This document shows positions 47,101 through 54,930 of a DNA stretch of 64,000 bases, piece after piece. The number at the start of each line of letters is the position of its first letter. Position 1 is the first letter of the stretch. A program made the position numbers and the translations under genes. This DNA comes from a bacterium 210917-SL.2.15 (lineage in GTDB: Bacteria; Bacillota; Clostridia; Oscillospirales; Oscillospiraceae). The notes under the pieces are model-generated. The model was not told the origin of the DNA and searched no databases. It was given only the letters and a program-made list of their open reading frames with translations. The stretch lies in contig JAJCJC010000003.1 of assembly GCA_020555605.1 (NCBI GenBank), positions 124,001-188,000 on the forward strand, written 5' to 3'.

Positions 47101-48052
47101 CAACAGGCCCTCTGTCGTTTATACCGTGTCCGGCGGCGGTGGCGGCGGCGGAACCACCACGCGCTACACGCTGACTTACGAATCCAACGGAGGGACGAAA
47201 TATGATTCCGAGCGCTACCGCCGGAACACGGTGGTGCAGCTGGATAAAGCCCCTGCGAGGGAAGGCTATACCTTCACTGGCTGGTATGCGGACAAGGACC
47301 TGACGGAGAAGATCGGCGAGATCAAAATGACCTCGAACAAGACCGTCTATGCCGGCTGGGAAGCCACCGGCGTGCCGGACTGGCTCAACGGTGAGGATCA
47401 CTTTGCCTACATCATCGGTGACGACGAAGGCTATGCCCGCCCGCTGGCCAACGTCACCCGCGCGGAAACGGCGGCCATCTTCTTCCGTCTGCTGAAAGCG
47501 GATGTGCGGGAAGAGTATTTGACCGATCAGAGCAGCTTTGCCGATGTGGCGCGGAGCGCATGGTACAACAAGGCCGTTTCCACTATGGCGGCGCTGGGCG
47601 TGGTGAAGGGGTACACTGAGGATACGTTTGCCCCCAACGAAGCCATTACCCGTGCGGAGTTTGCGGCAATCTGTGCCCGGTTCGATACCGGCACCACCGA
47701 CGGCGAGAGCAACTTCACGGACATCTCCGGCCACTGGGCCGAAAGCGAAATCCTGCGTGCGGCGCAGCTGGGCTGGATTCAGGGCGACCCGGACGGGCGC
47801 TTCCGCCCGAATGTGCCGATCACACGAGCAGAGGCGATGACGATCATCAACCGTGTTCTGAACCGGCTGCCGGAGGAGAAAGAGGACCTTCTGGAAGGGA
47901 TGAACGAGTGGCCGGACAATCTGCCGGGAGCCTGGTATTACCTGGCGGTGCAGGAAGCCACAAACAGCCACGCCTACGAACGCAAGGGCGAAATCTATGA
48001 ACACTGGACGGAGATGAATACCGATCCCGACTGGGTACAGTATCAGCATTGA
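44135..48052 (+). CDS. Large secreted surface protein: two VWA domains, InlB-like repeat, three SLH domains
   Basis: A 1305-residue exported protein anchored to the wall by SLH domains. It has a signal peptide (about 1-25, ALA-SEG cleavage) and a first von Willebrand A domain with MIDAS sequence DNSGSMG at 84-90. An inserted cysteine ribbon (Cys97, CPEC 117-120, Cys140) interrupts this domain. A second VWA-like domain from about 568 has DKSTS as its MIDAS. Next are a Gly-rich linker, an InlB/flg_new-type repeat near 1010-1075 (GYTFTGWYADKD), and SLH motifs at about 1086-1247 (NVTRAETAAI, AITRAEFAAI, PITRAEAMTI). VWA proteins on bacterial surfaces commonly bind host matrix or other cells; the ligand is unknown. 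AGGAGG gives a strong RBS and a terminator follows. Expression may depend on the upstream recombination segment. Confidence 0.88.
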   Translation: MRKRIQSLALAILMALSLLPATALASEGNTGVPGGVTAKKELVCDENNQPVLDENGNYTIRLTVQGEPVEKPYASSADIVLVVDNSGSMGTSVGTPCNTPKAQFQEETMLLWKKYTCPECGAVYNSSLLGLLWDTRPEYCTGEKGKHVRMDTAKEVSSSFAQSILDSSRNRLAVVGFSHGESAGGADDSKAIQVAQPLTNDLTLVQNAIFQMKADGGTNYSAALQQAYAYLNGRSEEEKESRPAYVIFLSDGAPGRSGDSAKDPKWNGSQQVQALNADGVIVYAIGIALKDNESTYLKSLATDVEHYVNVTGENYSDQLSNVMEQWATQINSVPAGTNAVLTDVVNTEQFDLAEGGLSSNLTLAADGKTLTWNIGTIPSEAIEATILLKPKEGVSGKAIRTNQNVYLNYTDAEGASKTIVEADIGIPKVDLEAPAPAERYTVAYDWGIEAPGDCTLPSNSNTYESVETAKAAVDTTFNSASVSHAQKDGQDGVWTFSGWDGGAVVGTVVTFTGSWSFAAEETPDPEEPIPWDVSKSKVADGLVKQSDGSYTTNVTLSLPSSEEPLVSDVVFVLDKSTSAALEDQALAMLSQLKEQVDQEHASVQVGVVIFNQKANVANDGTFFDLSADYDEIKTAIEQDISSGTNMHAGLLAGKAMLDADTAVAAERKYLILVSDGITYMYDAEPTVTAWKFNIPFAAGDWHGSGTWDIFASPDNWYSKYHTIEAPEDWSAWLEDIGPKVDAQGTTYEYPYKGTVGTTTPEDIDKWDTGYAMSIDKALYLSNEVYQSAKDAGYHCYAMTAESETSAEYPWGASFVNYLAGGKSISFDSIQNDIYYLLDSGSTVNDIIGCDFDFVNDASKLLLTVGGETLSARAMTVGSDRPNETTCYAFGEGQENEFVLHYYAKGEDGNSEECFVWDINVPVSKFAPVQLTYRLQLELDKVQTAAGTYGVQDYDGSKGGTQGVEGGLFTNESAVLTAVDTAGNERVSTFNRPSVVYTVSGGGGGGGTTTRYTLTYESNGGTKYDSERYRRNTVVQLDKAPAREGYTFTGWYADKDLTEKIGEIKMTSNKTVYAGWEATGVPDWLNGEDHFAYIIGDDEGYARPLANVTRAETAAIFFRLLKADVREEYLTDQSSFADVARSAWYNKAVSTMAALGVVKGYTEDTFAPNEAITRAEFAAICARFDTGTTDGESNFTDISGHWAESEILRAAQLGWIQGDPDGRFRPNVPITRAEAMTIINRVLNRLPEEKEDLLEGMNEWPDNLPGAWYYLAVQEATNSHAYERKGEIYEHWTEMNTDPDWVQYQH

Positions 48053-48072
48053 TATTCGTTTGCACAAAGACC

Positions 48073-48109
48073 AAAAACGGCGAACCGAATAACCGGTTCG
48101 CCGTTTTTT
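48073..48109 (+). terminator. Terminator of the surface-protein gene
   Basis: AAAAACGGCGAACC and GGTTCGCCGTTTTTT around an 8-base loop, 20 bases after the stop codon. Confidence 0.92.
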
Positions 48110-48208
48110 GCATGTTTCAGGTGAATTGCGCAGTTTGACGACAGAAGAGTATCAGAAAAGCGGCCAGGTTCAAATATGAAGCAGCGGTTTGTGCATACTG
48201 TGCAAAGC

Positions 48209-48241
48209 GAAAAACCGCGGGGAGTTATGTCCCCCGCGGTT
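48209..48241 (-). terminator. Terminator of the pot/thioesterase operon
   Basis: AACCGCGGG and CCCGCGGTT arms within 48213-48241; the minus-strand transcript continues into four U. It starts about 10 bases after the thioesterase stop. Confidence 0.75.
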
Positions 48242-48251
48242 GGCTATGCGC

Positions 48252-48650
48252 TTAGTTCGAACGCTTTCCGTTGGCTTTCGCCATAAAACGTTCATTATCG
48301 ATAACGGCACGCTGATGGGTGCCTTCGCCGATCAGACCCGTTTCATCGTAAGCGGATACTTTAAAATCTACAATTTTGCCGTTCGCGGAAATATTGATGA
48401 CTTCCGCTTCTGCGTATACTTTCATCCCCACAGGGGTCGGGGAAATGTGGGTTGTGTTCATGGCGGTTCCCACCGTACCTTTACCCTCGGGCAATGTAGC
48501 CGCCATCAGTGTCAGGGCGGCGTTTTCCATCAGAGCCACCATGAACGGAGTACCGAATACCTGCAGGCTGCCGGAGCCGGCTTTGGCGGCGGTGTTTTCG
48601 GCGGTGACCAAAGTCTCCGCCGTATGTTTCATTCCGATTTCCAGTATCAT
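48252..48650 (-). CDS. FlK-like hot-dog thioesterase
   Basis: A 132-residue acyl-CoA thioesterase-type protein. The catalytic residues of fluoroacetyl-CoA thioesterase FlK (Thr42, Glu50, His76) are matched in identical spacing by Thr34 (GTPFM), Glu42 (LMENA) and His68 (TTHISP). Relatives in anaerobes are not tied to fluoroacetate, so the natural substrate is likely another short acyl-CoA. ATG 48650 is preceded by AAAAGGAGGT, a very strong RBS, just 17 bases after the potD stop, so it is the last gene of the polyamine-transport operon. Why a thioesterase is placed there is unclear. Confidence 0.85.
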   Translation of the reverse strand: MILEIGMKHTAETLVTAENTAAKAGSGSLQVFGTPFMVALMENAALTLMAATLPEGKGTVGTAMNTTHISPTPVGMKVYAEAEVINISANGKIVDFKVSAYDETGLIGEGTHQRAVIDNERFMAKANGKRSN

Positions 48651-48667
48651 TGCGGACCTCCTTTTGT

Positions 48668-49738
48668 TTAGCCCACCTGGGTGAGACCCAGGCGCAGCCA
48701 TTCACTGTCGTATAGTTCCAGAGAAGCTTGGTCTAGATTGACGAAGGGAGCGCAGGTGGAAAGGTAAGCTTCATCAGGATAAAGAATGGAACTGTCGCGA
48801 TATTCCTCATCCAGCATGGCGCGGGCGCCAGAGGAGGGGAAAGCATACCCGATTATATCAAAGTTGCGCACAAAGGATGTGTTTTCACACATAAAATTGA
48901 TAAAAGCCATGGCGTTGTCATAATTTTTGCAGGTGGTGGGCACACACATGGAATCCACGAACCAGTTGGCGCCTTCTTCCGGCTGTACCCAAACCAGATC
49001 GGGGTTATCTTCCACCATGATCAGATAATCCCCGGCATAATAGACACCGACAGCGGCTTCGTTATTGGTCATTTTGTCGAAAATCTGATCCATAACATAA
49101 GCCTGCACGATGCCATCCTGCTTTTGCTTGACCAGAAGATCCACAGCCTCGGTGATCTGGGAGGCGTCCGTGGTGTTAATGTCGTAGCCCAGAGCCATCA
49201 GGGCAATGGCAATGCAGTCGCGGGAATTGTCGAACATCAAGACGCTGTGGGTACCGACTTTTTCTGCGTCAAAGAGATCTGCCCATTTGGTGATGGGCTG
49301 CTGCACCATATTGGGGTTATAAATGATGCCGGTAGTGCCCCAAGTATAAGGAACGGAATATTCGTTGTTGGGATCATAAATCATGTTGCGGTACTGCTCG
49401 TCGATATTGGCGTAGTTGGGAATCTGGTCAAAGTCCAGCTTCATCAGCATGCCCTCGTCAATCAAGCGGCTGATCATATAATCCGAGGGAATGATTACAT
49501 CATAATTGACGCTACCGCTGCGCAGCTTGGTGTACATGGCTTCATTGCTTTCATAGGTGCTGTAGTTCACTTTGATGCCGGTCTGTTCCGTAAACTCATC
49601 GAACAGATCGGTATCCATATATTCACCCCAGTTGTATACATTGACCACGCCGTTTGTTGCCGCAGTGCCGCCGCATCCGGCCAGCATGCCGGCAAGCATG
49701 GCGCCGGCACAGAGAAGAGAAAAAATACGTTTTACCAT
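48668..49738 (-). CDS. potD: Spermidine/putrescine-binding lipoprotein
   Basis: A 356-residue substrate-binding lipoprotein of the polyamine ABC importer. The signal peptide ends in the lipobox LAGC (Cys22). Family segments include VNVYNWGEYMDTDLFDEF, YDVIIPSDYMISRL, VPYTWGTTGIIYN and the aromatic/acidic residues that hold the amines. It follows potC by 13 bases on the same strand. Substrate preference between putrescine and spermidine cannot be told by eye. Confidence 0.95.
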   Translation of the reverse strand: MVKRIFSLLCAGAMLAGMLAGCGGTAATNGVVNVYNWGEYMDTDLFDEFTEQTGIKVNYSTYESNEAMYTKLRSGSVNYDVIIPSDYMISRLIDEGMLMKLDFDQIPNYANIDEQYRNMIYDPNNEYSVPYTWGTTGIIYNPNMVQQPITKWADLFDAEKVGTHSVLMFDNSRDCIAIALMALGYDINTTDASQITEAVDLLVKQKQDGIVQAYVMDQIFDKMTNNEAAVGVYYAGDYLIMVEDNPDLVWVQPEEGANWFVDSMCVPTTCKNYDNAMAFINFMCENTSFVRNFDIIGYAFPSSGARAMLDEEYRDSSILYPDEAYLSTCAPFVNLDQASLELYDSEWLRLGLTQVG

Positions 49739-49751
49739 GAAAAACCTCCTT

Positions 49752-50639
49752 TTACTGTGCTGCGTCTTTGCGCAGAGCTTTGAGCCGTTTGGCTTTTTCC
49801 TGCTCCTGACGGAAAGAGCGGATATTGATGATGATCAAAAGAATCAGCACAATGCCGAACAAAATAGTGGAGATAGCGTTGATCTCCGGACTGATATGGC
49901 GTCTTGCCATGGCATAGATCTCCATAGCAAGGTTGGATACTTCAGCGCCTGCAGTGAAGTAAGAGATGACAAAGTCATCCACCGACATAGTGAAGGCAAT
50001 GATGGCACCGTTGACAATGCCGGGCCGCAGCTGGGGGAGCACCACTTTTGTAAAAGCCTGCATGGGTGTGGCGCCTAAATCCTGGGCGGCTTCGGACAGG
50101 TTGCGGTCAAGCTGCCGCAGACAGGGCATTACCGACAGAATGACATAGGGAATATCAAACGTAATATGGGCCAGCAAGAGGGTCACAAAGCCCAAATGGA
50201 AATTGACGGGAAGCCACAGCCCGAAATGATTGCCAATCCAGTACACCAGACCATTGAGCATCTGAGAGGAAAAGACAAACAAAAGCATGAGTGATACACC
50301 GGTGATGATATCGGCGTTGGTCATGGGAATGTTGTTAATGCTCATGCAGACACTGCGGGGACGGCGCTTCATAGAAAAGAAGCCGATGGCGGCCAACGTT
50401 CCGAACACAGTGGCAATCAACGCTGCCAGAACGGCAACGCTCAGCGTGGTGATAAAGGCGTCGATAATGGCGTCGTTATGGAGCAGATCCACATACCAGT
50501 GCAGGGTAAATCCGGTCCATACCGCACGGTTTTTGGATTCGTTGAAGGAAAAGATGATCAGCACCAGGATCGGTGCATATAAAAATACATATACCAGAAT
50601 GTTATACAATCTGGAGAGCTTTGGCGCTGTTGTTTTCAT
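49752..50639 (-). CDS. potC: Spermidine/putrescine ABC transporter permease
   Basis: A 295-residue inner-membrane permease with six predicted spans. The EAA loop that contacts the ATPase is seen in [27 protein letters not shown]. It starts with a span preceded by basic residues and ends in a charged tail rich in Lys/Arg. Its start overlaps the potB stop by 4 bases, which indicates coupled translation. Confidence 0.94.
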   Translation of the reverse strand: MKTTAPKLSRLYNILVYVFLYAPILVLIIFSFNESKNRAVWTGFTLHWYVDLLHNDAIIDAFITTLSVAVLAALIATVFGTLAAIGFFSMKRRPRSVCMSINNIPMTNADIITGVSLMLLFVFSSQMLNGLVYWIGNHFGLWLPVNFHLGFVTLLLAHITFDIPYVILSVMPCLRQLDRNLSEAAQDLGATPMQAFTKVVLPQLRPGIVNGAIIAFTMSVDDFVISYFTAGAEVSNLAMEIYAMARRHISPEINAISTILFGIVLILLIIINIRSFRQEQEKAKRLKALRKDAAQ

Positions 50640-51496
50640 AGCATCACCGCCTCATCTTCGCCTTCGCCGAAACGGTTCATAATGCCCATGCACAAAAGCA
50701 CCACGATCATCATAATCAAAGAAATGGCGCTGCCCAGATGTGGGTTATAGGTACCGCCCAGGAACTGCATGTCGATCACGTCGCCCAACAGCCAGTGCAG
50801 TCCGCCGCCCAGCAGGCGGGAAATGGCGAAAGTGCTGACCGAAGGGATGAACACCATCATCACGCCCGAGAGCACACCGGGCAGGGACAGCGGCAGAATT
50901 AGCCGGGTAAAAGTCTGGATGCGGTTGGCACCCAGATCCTGAGCCGCTTCAATAAGACGCCGGTCAATACCGCTGATCACGGTATAGATAGGCATGATCA
51001 TAAAGGGCAAATAGTTGTAGATCATGCCCAAGACCACAGCAAAACTGGTATTGATCATGGGAATATAATTCGTACTCAGTACACCGATGCTGTTCAAATA
51101 GTCGATCAGGCCGATGGCCCGAAAAAACTGATTGAGGAATCCGTTATTTTCCAGAATAGACATCCATGCATAGGTTCGCAGCAGGAAATTGACCCACATG
51201 GGAAGCATGATCAGGAGCATGGCTGCCTTTTGTACGGAGGGCCGCTCGTGGGAAAGAATATAAGCGAAAGGATAGCCGATGAGCAGGCATATGATGGTGG
51301 CAATGGCGGCCTGCAGAAACGAATTCTTAAAAACGGACGCATACACGCCGAGATTCGAGAAATTTTCCAGCGTAAAAGAGCCGTCTGCATTGGTGAAAGC
51401 ATAGCCCACGATAAAGAGCAGCGGGACAATGACAAAAATGGCCATCCATACCACATAGGGGATAGAGGCGCCGCGGACAAAGGCTTTAGAAGTCAT
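50636..51496 (-). CDS. potB: Spermidine/putrescine ABC transporter permease
   Basis: A 286-residue permease with about six membrane spans and the EAA loop [27 protein letters not shown]. An upstream in-frame ATG would add 29 basic residues encoded within potA; the start at 51496, just inside the potA end and behind GAGG, is preferred. It overlaps potA by 11 bases. Confidence 0.93.
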   Translation of the reverse strand: MTSKAFVRGASIPYVVWMAIFVIVPLLFIVGYAFTNADGSFTLENFSNLGVYASVFKNSFLQAAIATIICLLIGYPFAYILSHERPSVQKAAMLLIMLPMWVNFLLRTYAWMSILENNGFLNQFFRAIGLIDYLNSIGVLSTNYIPMINTSFAVVLGMIYNYLPFMIMPIYTVISGIDRRLIEAAQDLGANRIQTFTRLILPLSLPGVLSGVMMVFIPSVSTFAISRLLGGGLHWLLGDVIDMQFLGGTYNPHLGSAISLIMMIVVLLCMGIMNRFGEGEDEAVML

Positions 51497-52637
51497 CCTC
51501 GACCGCCTCCTCATCGTCATCTTCCTCGGCAAAGTTGGGGTCATTGATCTCTTCGTACTCGTCACTGTAGGAGCTATAGTCACCCACTTGGTCGGAATAG
51601 ACGCTCTTTTTCATCACATGGATATCATCAGGTGGAATCACGATGCCGATTTCCGCGCCGAGCGGGTGGAAGTCGGTGGTCTGGATCAGCCATTTGAAAC
51701 CGCGGATATCCACGATAATATCGTAATAAATGCCCTTGAAGGTGATGGAAGTGATCACGCCATGCAAAAGACCGGCATCCGGGGACACAATGTCGATGTC
51801 CTCGGGCCGGATGACCACGTCCACCTTTTCTTTTGGGGCAAATCCCTTGTCCACGCAGGGAACCTTTGTCCCCAGGAACTCCACCAGAAAATCCTGATGC
51901 ATACAGCCGTCGAGAATATTGGATTCACCGATAAAGTCAGCGACAAAGGCATTCTGAGGTTCGTTGTATATATCTTCCGGGGTACCGATCTGCTGAATGT
52001 GGCCCTTATTCATTACGACGATGGTGTCGGACATGGCAAGGGCTTCTTCCTGATCGTGGGTCACATAGATAAACGTGATTCCCGTTTGCTGCTGGATGCG
52101 TTTGAGCTCATTCTGCATATCCTTGCGCAGCCGCAGATCCAGTGCGCCCAACGGTTCGTCGAGAAGCAATACCTTCGGTTGGTTGACCAGTGCGCGGGCA
52201 ATGGCTACGCGCTGCTGCTGGCCGCCGGAAAGGGCGTCGGTTCTGCGGTGTTCAAAACCCCGTAAGCTGACAATATCCAGCATTTCCGTTACGCGCCGGT
52301 CGATTTCAGCCTTCGGCGTTTTGGAAATGCGGAGACCAAAGGCGATATTGTCATATACGTCCAGATGCGGAAAGAGGGCGTATTTTTGAAATACCGTATT
52401 GATCTGTCGCTTATGGGGCGGTACATGCGTAATTTCCGCGCCGTCAAAATATACTGTGCCGGACGTGGGTGTGAGAAAACCGCCGATAATACGCAGCGTG
52501 GTGGTTTTGCCGCATCCGCTGGAACCCAGCAGCGTCAGAAATTCGCTATCATCAATTGTAAGATTCAAATGATCGAGAACAAGCTCGTCGTCAAACGCCA
52601 TGCAGCAGTCTACAAGGCGAATCAACTCTTTGGACAT
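51486..52637 (-). CDS. potA: Spermidine/putrescine ABC transporter ATP-binding protein
   Basis: A 383-residue ATPase driving polyamine import. Walker A is GSSGCGKTT near residues 38-46, the signature is [15 protein letters not shown], and Walker [12 protein letters not shown] is followed by the switch histidine in [13 protein letters not shown] domain (about 290-345) follows. The last 25 or so residues are strikingly acidic ([20 protein letters not shown]), which is not usual for PotA. GGGGGAGGA precedes the ATG. It is first of potA-potB-potC-potD-thioesterase. A TATAAT at 52769-52764 may be the -10, without a good -35. Confidence 0.95.
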   Translation of the reverse strand: MSKELIRLVDCCMAFDDELVLDHLNLTIDDSEFLTLLGSSGCGKTTTLRIIGGFLTPTSGTVYFDGAEITHVPPHKRQINTVFQKYALFPHLDVYDNIAFGLRISKTPKAEIDRRVTEMLDIVSLRGFEHRRTDALSGGQQQRVAIARALVNQPKVLLLDEPLGALDLRLRKDMQNELKRIQQQTGITFIYVTHDQEEALAMSDTIVVMNKGHIQQIGTPEDIYNEPQNAFVADFIGESNILDGCMHQDFLVEFLGTKVPCVDKGFAPKEKVDVVIRPEDIDIVSPDAGLLHGVITSITFKGIYYDIIVDIRGFKWLIQTTDFHPLGAEIGIVIPPDDIHVMKKSVYSDQVGDYSSYSDEYEEINDPNFAEEDDDEEAVEDDF

Positions 52638-52831
52638 TTATCCTCCCCCGTTTCATAGTAATAGTCACTGAAAATGCTGTGCGTGATAAAGGCATAAATT
52701 CGTATCCGTAACAGTTCCCCCCCTTTACTTGAAACTTGCCGAAACAACACAAGAACAATACCTATTATAAATATGTGTCGAAAGCAGCTGAAATCAATCG
52801 AAACACATAATAAAAGATACAGGACTAAAAG

Positions 52832-53806
52832 TCAATGATAATCTGGAAAATACTTCGCACAGAAAGGGATATTTTCGATTCTCACTGTTTTTCCATTCAA
52901 ATAGTTCAGTGCGCCGGCATCTGTTTGGAAAGCGAATGTCAATTTATAAGAATAAAGCGCCTGCTTTTCTTCACCATAGCGGCGATTGATTTCGCCGCGG
53001 CCATATTTTCCGTCTCCAAGCAGCGGGTGGCCAGCATCGGCAAATTGCGCGCGGATCTGGTGTGTACGGCCCGTCATTAGTTCGCATTCCACCAAACTCA
53101 ATTCACCGCGGCTCGAAAGCGTTTTATAGCGGGTCACAGCCGTTTTGGCACCCGGGGCGGGGGTTCGGTGCACAAAGACCTGCTTTTTGGCTTCATCCTT
53201 GAACAAATACCCACTCAGTGTTCCCTCTGACGGCGTGGGACGGCCCAGGGTGATGCAGAGGTAATATTTTAAAATTTCGCGGCTGCGGATTTTATCGTTC
53301 ATCACGCGCAGAGCTTCGGCGTTTTTTGCGGCGATGACCATACCGCCGGTATTGCGGTCGATGCGGTTGCACAGAGCGGGAGCAAAGGCGTTTTCCCAGC
53401 GGGGATTCCACTCCCGTTTTTGATAGAGGTAAGCTTTGATATGGTCGATTAATGTGTTGGCGCTGCCGCTTTCGTCAGCGTGCACCACCTGACCGGGGCG
53501 CTTGTTCACCAATAAAATATGGGCGTCCTCGTAAACGACGTCCAGAAGAGGGGAGGCGATAGTCAAAAAAGCGTTTTCACTGCAAGGTTTTTCAAAAAAT
53601 TCGTCGTTGATATAAAGCTGCAGTTGATCGCCTTCGCACAGCCGTACATCGCGCTTACTGCCCTTCCCGTTAACCTTTACTCGCTTCAGACGAATATATT
53701 TTTGCAGCAGGGAGGGAGGCAGCAGCGGAACGGCTTTGGCCAGAAAACGGTCCAATCTTTGTCCAGCATCATTTTTCCCAATCTGCAGTTCTTTCAATCC
53801 TGCCAC
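52832..53806 (-). CDS. RluA-family pseudouridine synthase
   Basis: A 324-residue rRNA or tRNA uridine isomerase. An N-terminal S4 RNA-binding domain (about 14-70) precedes the synthase domain with catalytic Asp150 in NRIDRNTGG, the position of the canonical HRLDRxTSG, and TGRTHQIRAQFADAGHPLLG. The target uridine cannot be deduced; it resembles the RluC/RluD branch. It is transcribed alone. Confidence 0.9.
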   Translation of the reverse strand: MAGLKELQIGKNDAGQRLDRFLAKAVPLLPPSLLQKYIRLKRVKVNGKGSKRDVRLCEGDQLQLYINDEFFEKPCSENAFLTIASPLLDVVYEDAHILLVNKRPGQVVHADESGSANTLIDHIKAYLYQKREWNPRWENAFAPALCNRIDRNTGGMVIAAKNAEALRVMNDKIRSREILKYYLCITLGRPTPSEGTLSGYLFKDEAKKQVFVHRTPAPGAKTAVTRYKTLSSRGELSLVECELMTGRTHQIRAQFADAGHPLLGDGKYGRGEINRRYGEEKQALYSYKLTFAFQTDAGALNYLNGKTVRIENIPFCAKYFPDYH

Positions 53807-53943
53807 GCTCCTTTTGCTTTGTTCTGTTCAGTCAAAATTTAATTCATCATATCACAGGTCGGCTGAAATAGCAAAGAAATCGGGGAAAGGGGGGCGGTGC
53901 TTGGCGCAAAAGAAAGATTTTCTGAAAAAACTGCAAAAAATAT

Positions 53944-53972
53944 TTGACAATTTCAATTCTTCCCATTATAAT
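53944..53972 (+). promoter_or_regulatory. Consensus promoter of the DUF177-rpmF operon
   Basis: TTGACA (53944-53949), 17 bases, TATAAT (53967-53972), a perfect sigma-A promoter 27 bases before the DUF177 start. Confidence 0.92.
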
Positions 53973-53999
53973 ACTACCCGTACCATTGCGAGGTGTATT

Positions 54000-54515
54000 A
54001 TGCTGTTATCCGTTCGTGAAATTATCAATACCCCTGGAAAAAAGATCAGTTTCCAGTTCTCAATGGATCTGTCTTGTGTGGAGTTCGGCGGGTATTGCCC
54101 AGTTGCGGAGCCTGTTGTGGTAACAGGGACCGTTCGCAATATGGCAGGCGTTTTGGTAATGCAGGGCACCGCCGAAACGATGCTTCATACGTTTTGTGAC
54201 CGTTGCGGCAAGCCGCTGGTCCGCAAAAAGATTGTTCCTTTTGAGCATTTGCTTGCACAGGAACTGGAAAATGCGGACAAAGGGGATGATGAAATCCTCT
54301 TGATCGAAAATGGTGAAGTGGATGCAGAGGATGCGGCCCGTACGGCGTTCATTCTCGAAATGGACACAAAAATGCTTTGTTCAGAAGACTGTAAGGGTCT
54401 TTGCCCGATTTGCGGCGCGGATCTGAATTTAGGTCCGTGCGGATGCAAAAAGGAAACAGATCCGCGCTTGGCTGTGCTGGCCAAGTTGCTGCAGCGGGAT
54501 GAGGACAAAGACTGA
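54000..54515 (+). CDS. DUF177 (YceD-like) protein
   Basis: A 171-residue protein of the DUF177 family, whose plant and bacterial members are implicated in 23S rRNA/ribosome accumulation. The conserved cysteine pairs CDRC and CPIC, with ...CSEDCKGLCPICG, form the family signature near residues 60 and 125-140. It lies directly before rpmF, as in nearly all bacteria, and shares its promoter. GAGGTG precedes the ATG; upstream in-frame codons would lie before the promoter. Confidence 0.92.
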   Translation: MLLSVREIINTPGKKISFQFSMDLSCVEFGGYCPVAEPVVVTGTVRNMAGVLVMQGTAETMLHTFCDRCGKPLVRKKIVPFEHLLAQELENADKGDDEILLIENGEVDAEDAARTAFILEMDTKMLCSEDCKGLCPICGADLNLGPCGCKKETDPRLAVLAKLLQRDEDKD

Positions 54516-54569
54516 ATTTTGAAAAATACACTGCTTTATGCAGTTACTTACCAAGGAGGTGTCACGAAA

Positions 54570-54764
54570 ATGGCAGTACCTAAGGGAAAAGTATCCAAAG
54601 CAAGACGCGATAAACGACGCAGCTCCGTTTGGAAGCTGTCCGCTCCGGCGCTGGTGAAGTGCTCGAAGTGCGGCGCGCTGCATATGCCCCACAGAATGTG
54701 CCCGGAATGCGGTTACTACAATGGCCGTCAGGTCAAGGCTGTTGCGGCTGAGACCGAAAAGTAA
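54570..54764 (+). CDS. rpmF: 50S ribosomal protein L32
   Basis: A 64-residue large-subunit protein: MAVPKGKVSKARRDKRRS at the start, then a zinc ribbon CSKCG...CPECG. All four cysteines are kept, so this is the zinc-binding (C+) form that Zur controls in some Firmicutes through C- paralogues. AAGGAGGTG precedes the ATG. A terminator follows. Confidence 0.98.
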   Translation: MAVPKGKVSKARRDKRRSSVWKLSAPALVKCSKCGALHMPHRMCPECGYYNGRQVKAVAAETEK

Positions 54765-54782
54765 GGTTGCTTTGTGAAATGG

Positions 54783-54817
54783 AGAGGGGAAGAAAATATC
54801 TTCCCCTCTTGCTTTTT
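54783..54817 (+). terminator. Terminator after rpmF
   Basis: AGAGGGGAAG (54783-54792) with CTTCCCCTCT (54800-54809), followed by TGCTTTTT. Confidence 0.9.
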
Positions 54818-54829
54818 ATTTACTTTTCA

Positions 54830-54858
54830 TTGCGATTGTGCGGAAATTTGCTTATAAT
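54830..54858 (+). promoter_or_regulatory. Promoter of the DUF512 radical-SAM gene
   Basis: TTGCGA (54830-54835), 17 bases, TATAAT (54853-54858), about 70 bases before the start codon. Confidence 0.75.
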
Positions 54859-54930
54859 AACAGCAGAGAGCGTGGCCGGCCATGATCGGTGTTTTTCCGT
54901 GTCGTTGCATCAGGAAGGGGAGCGGAGGCT

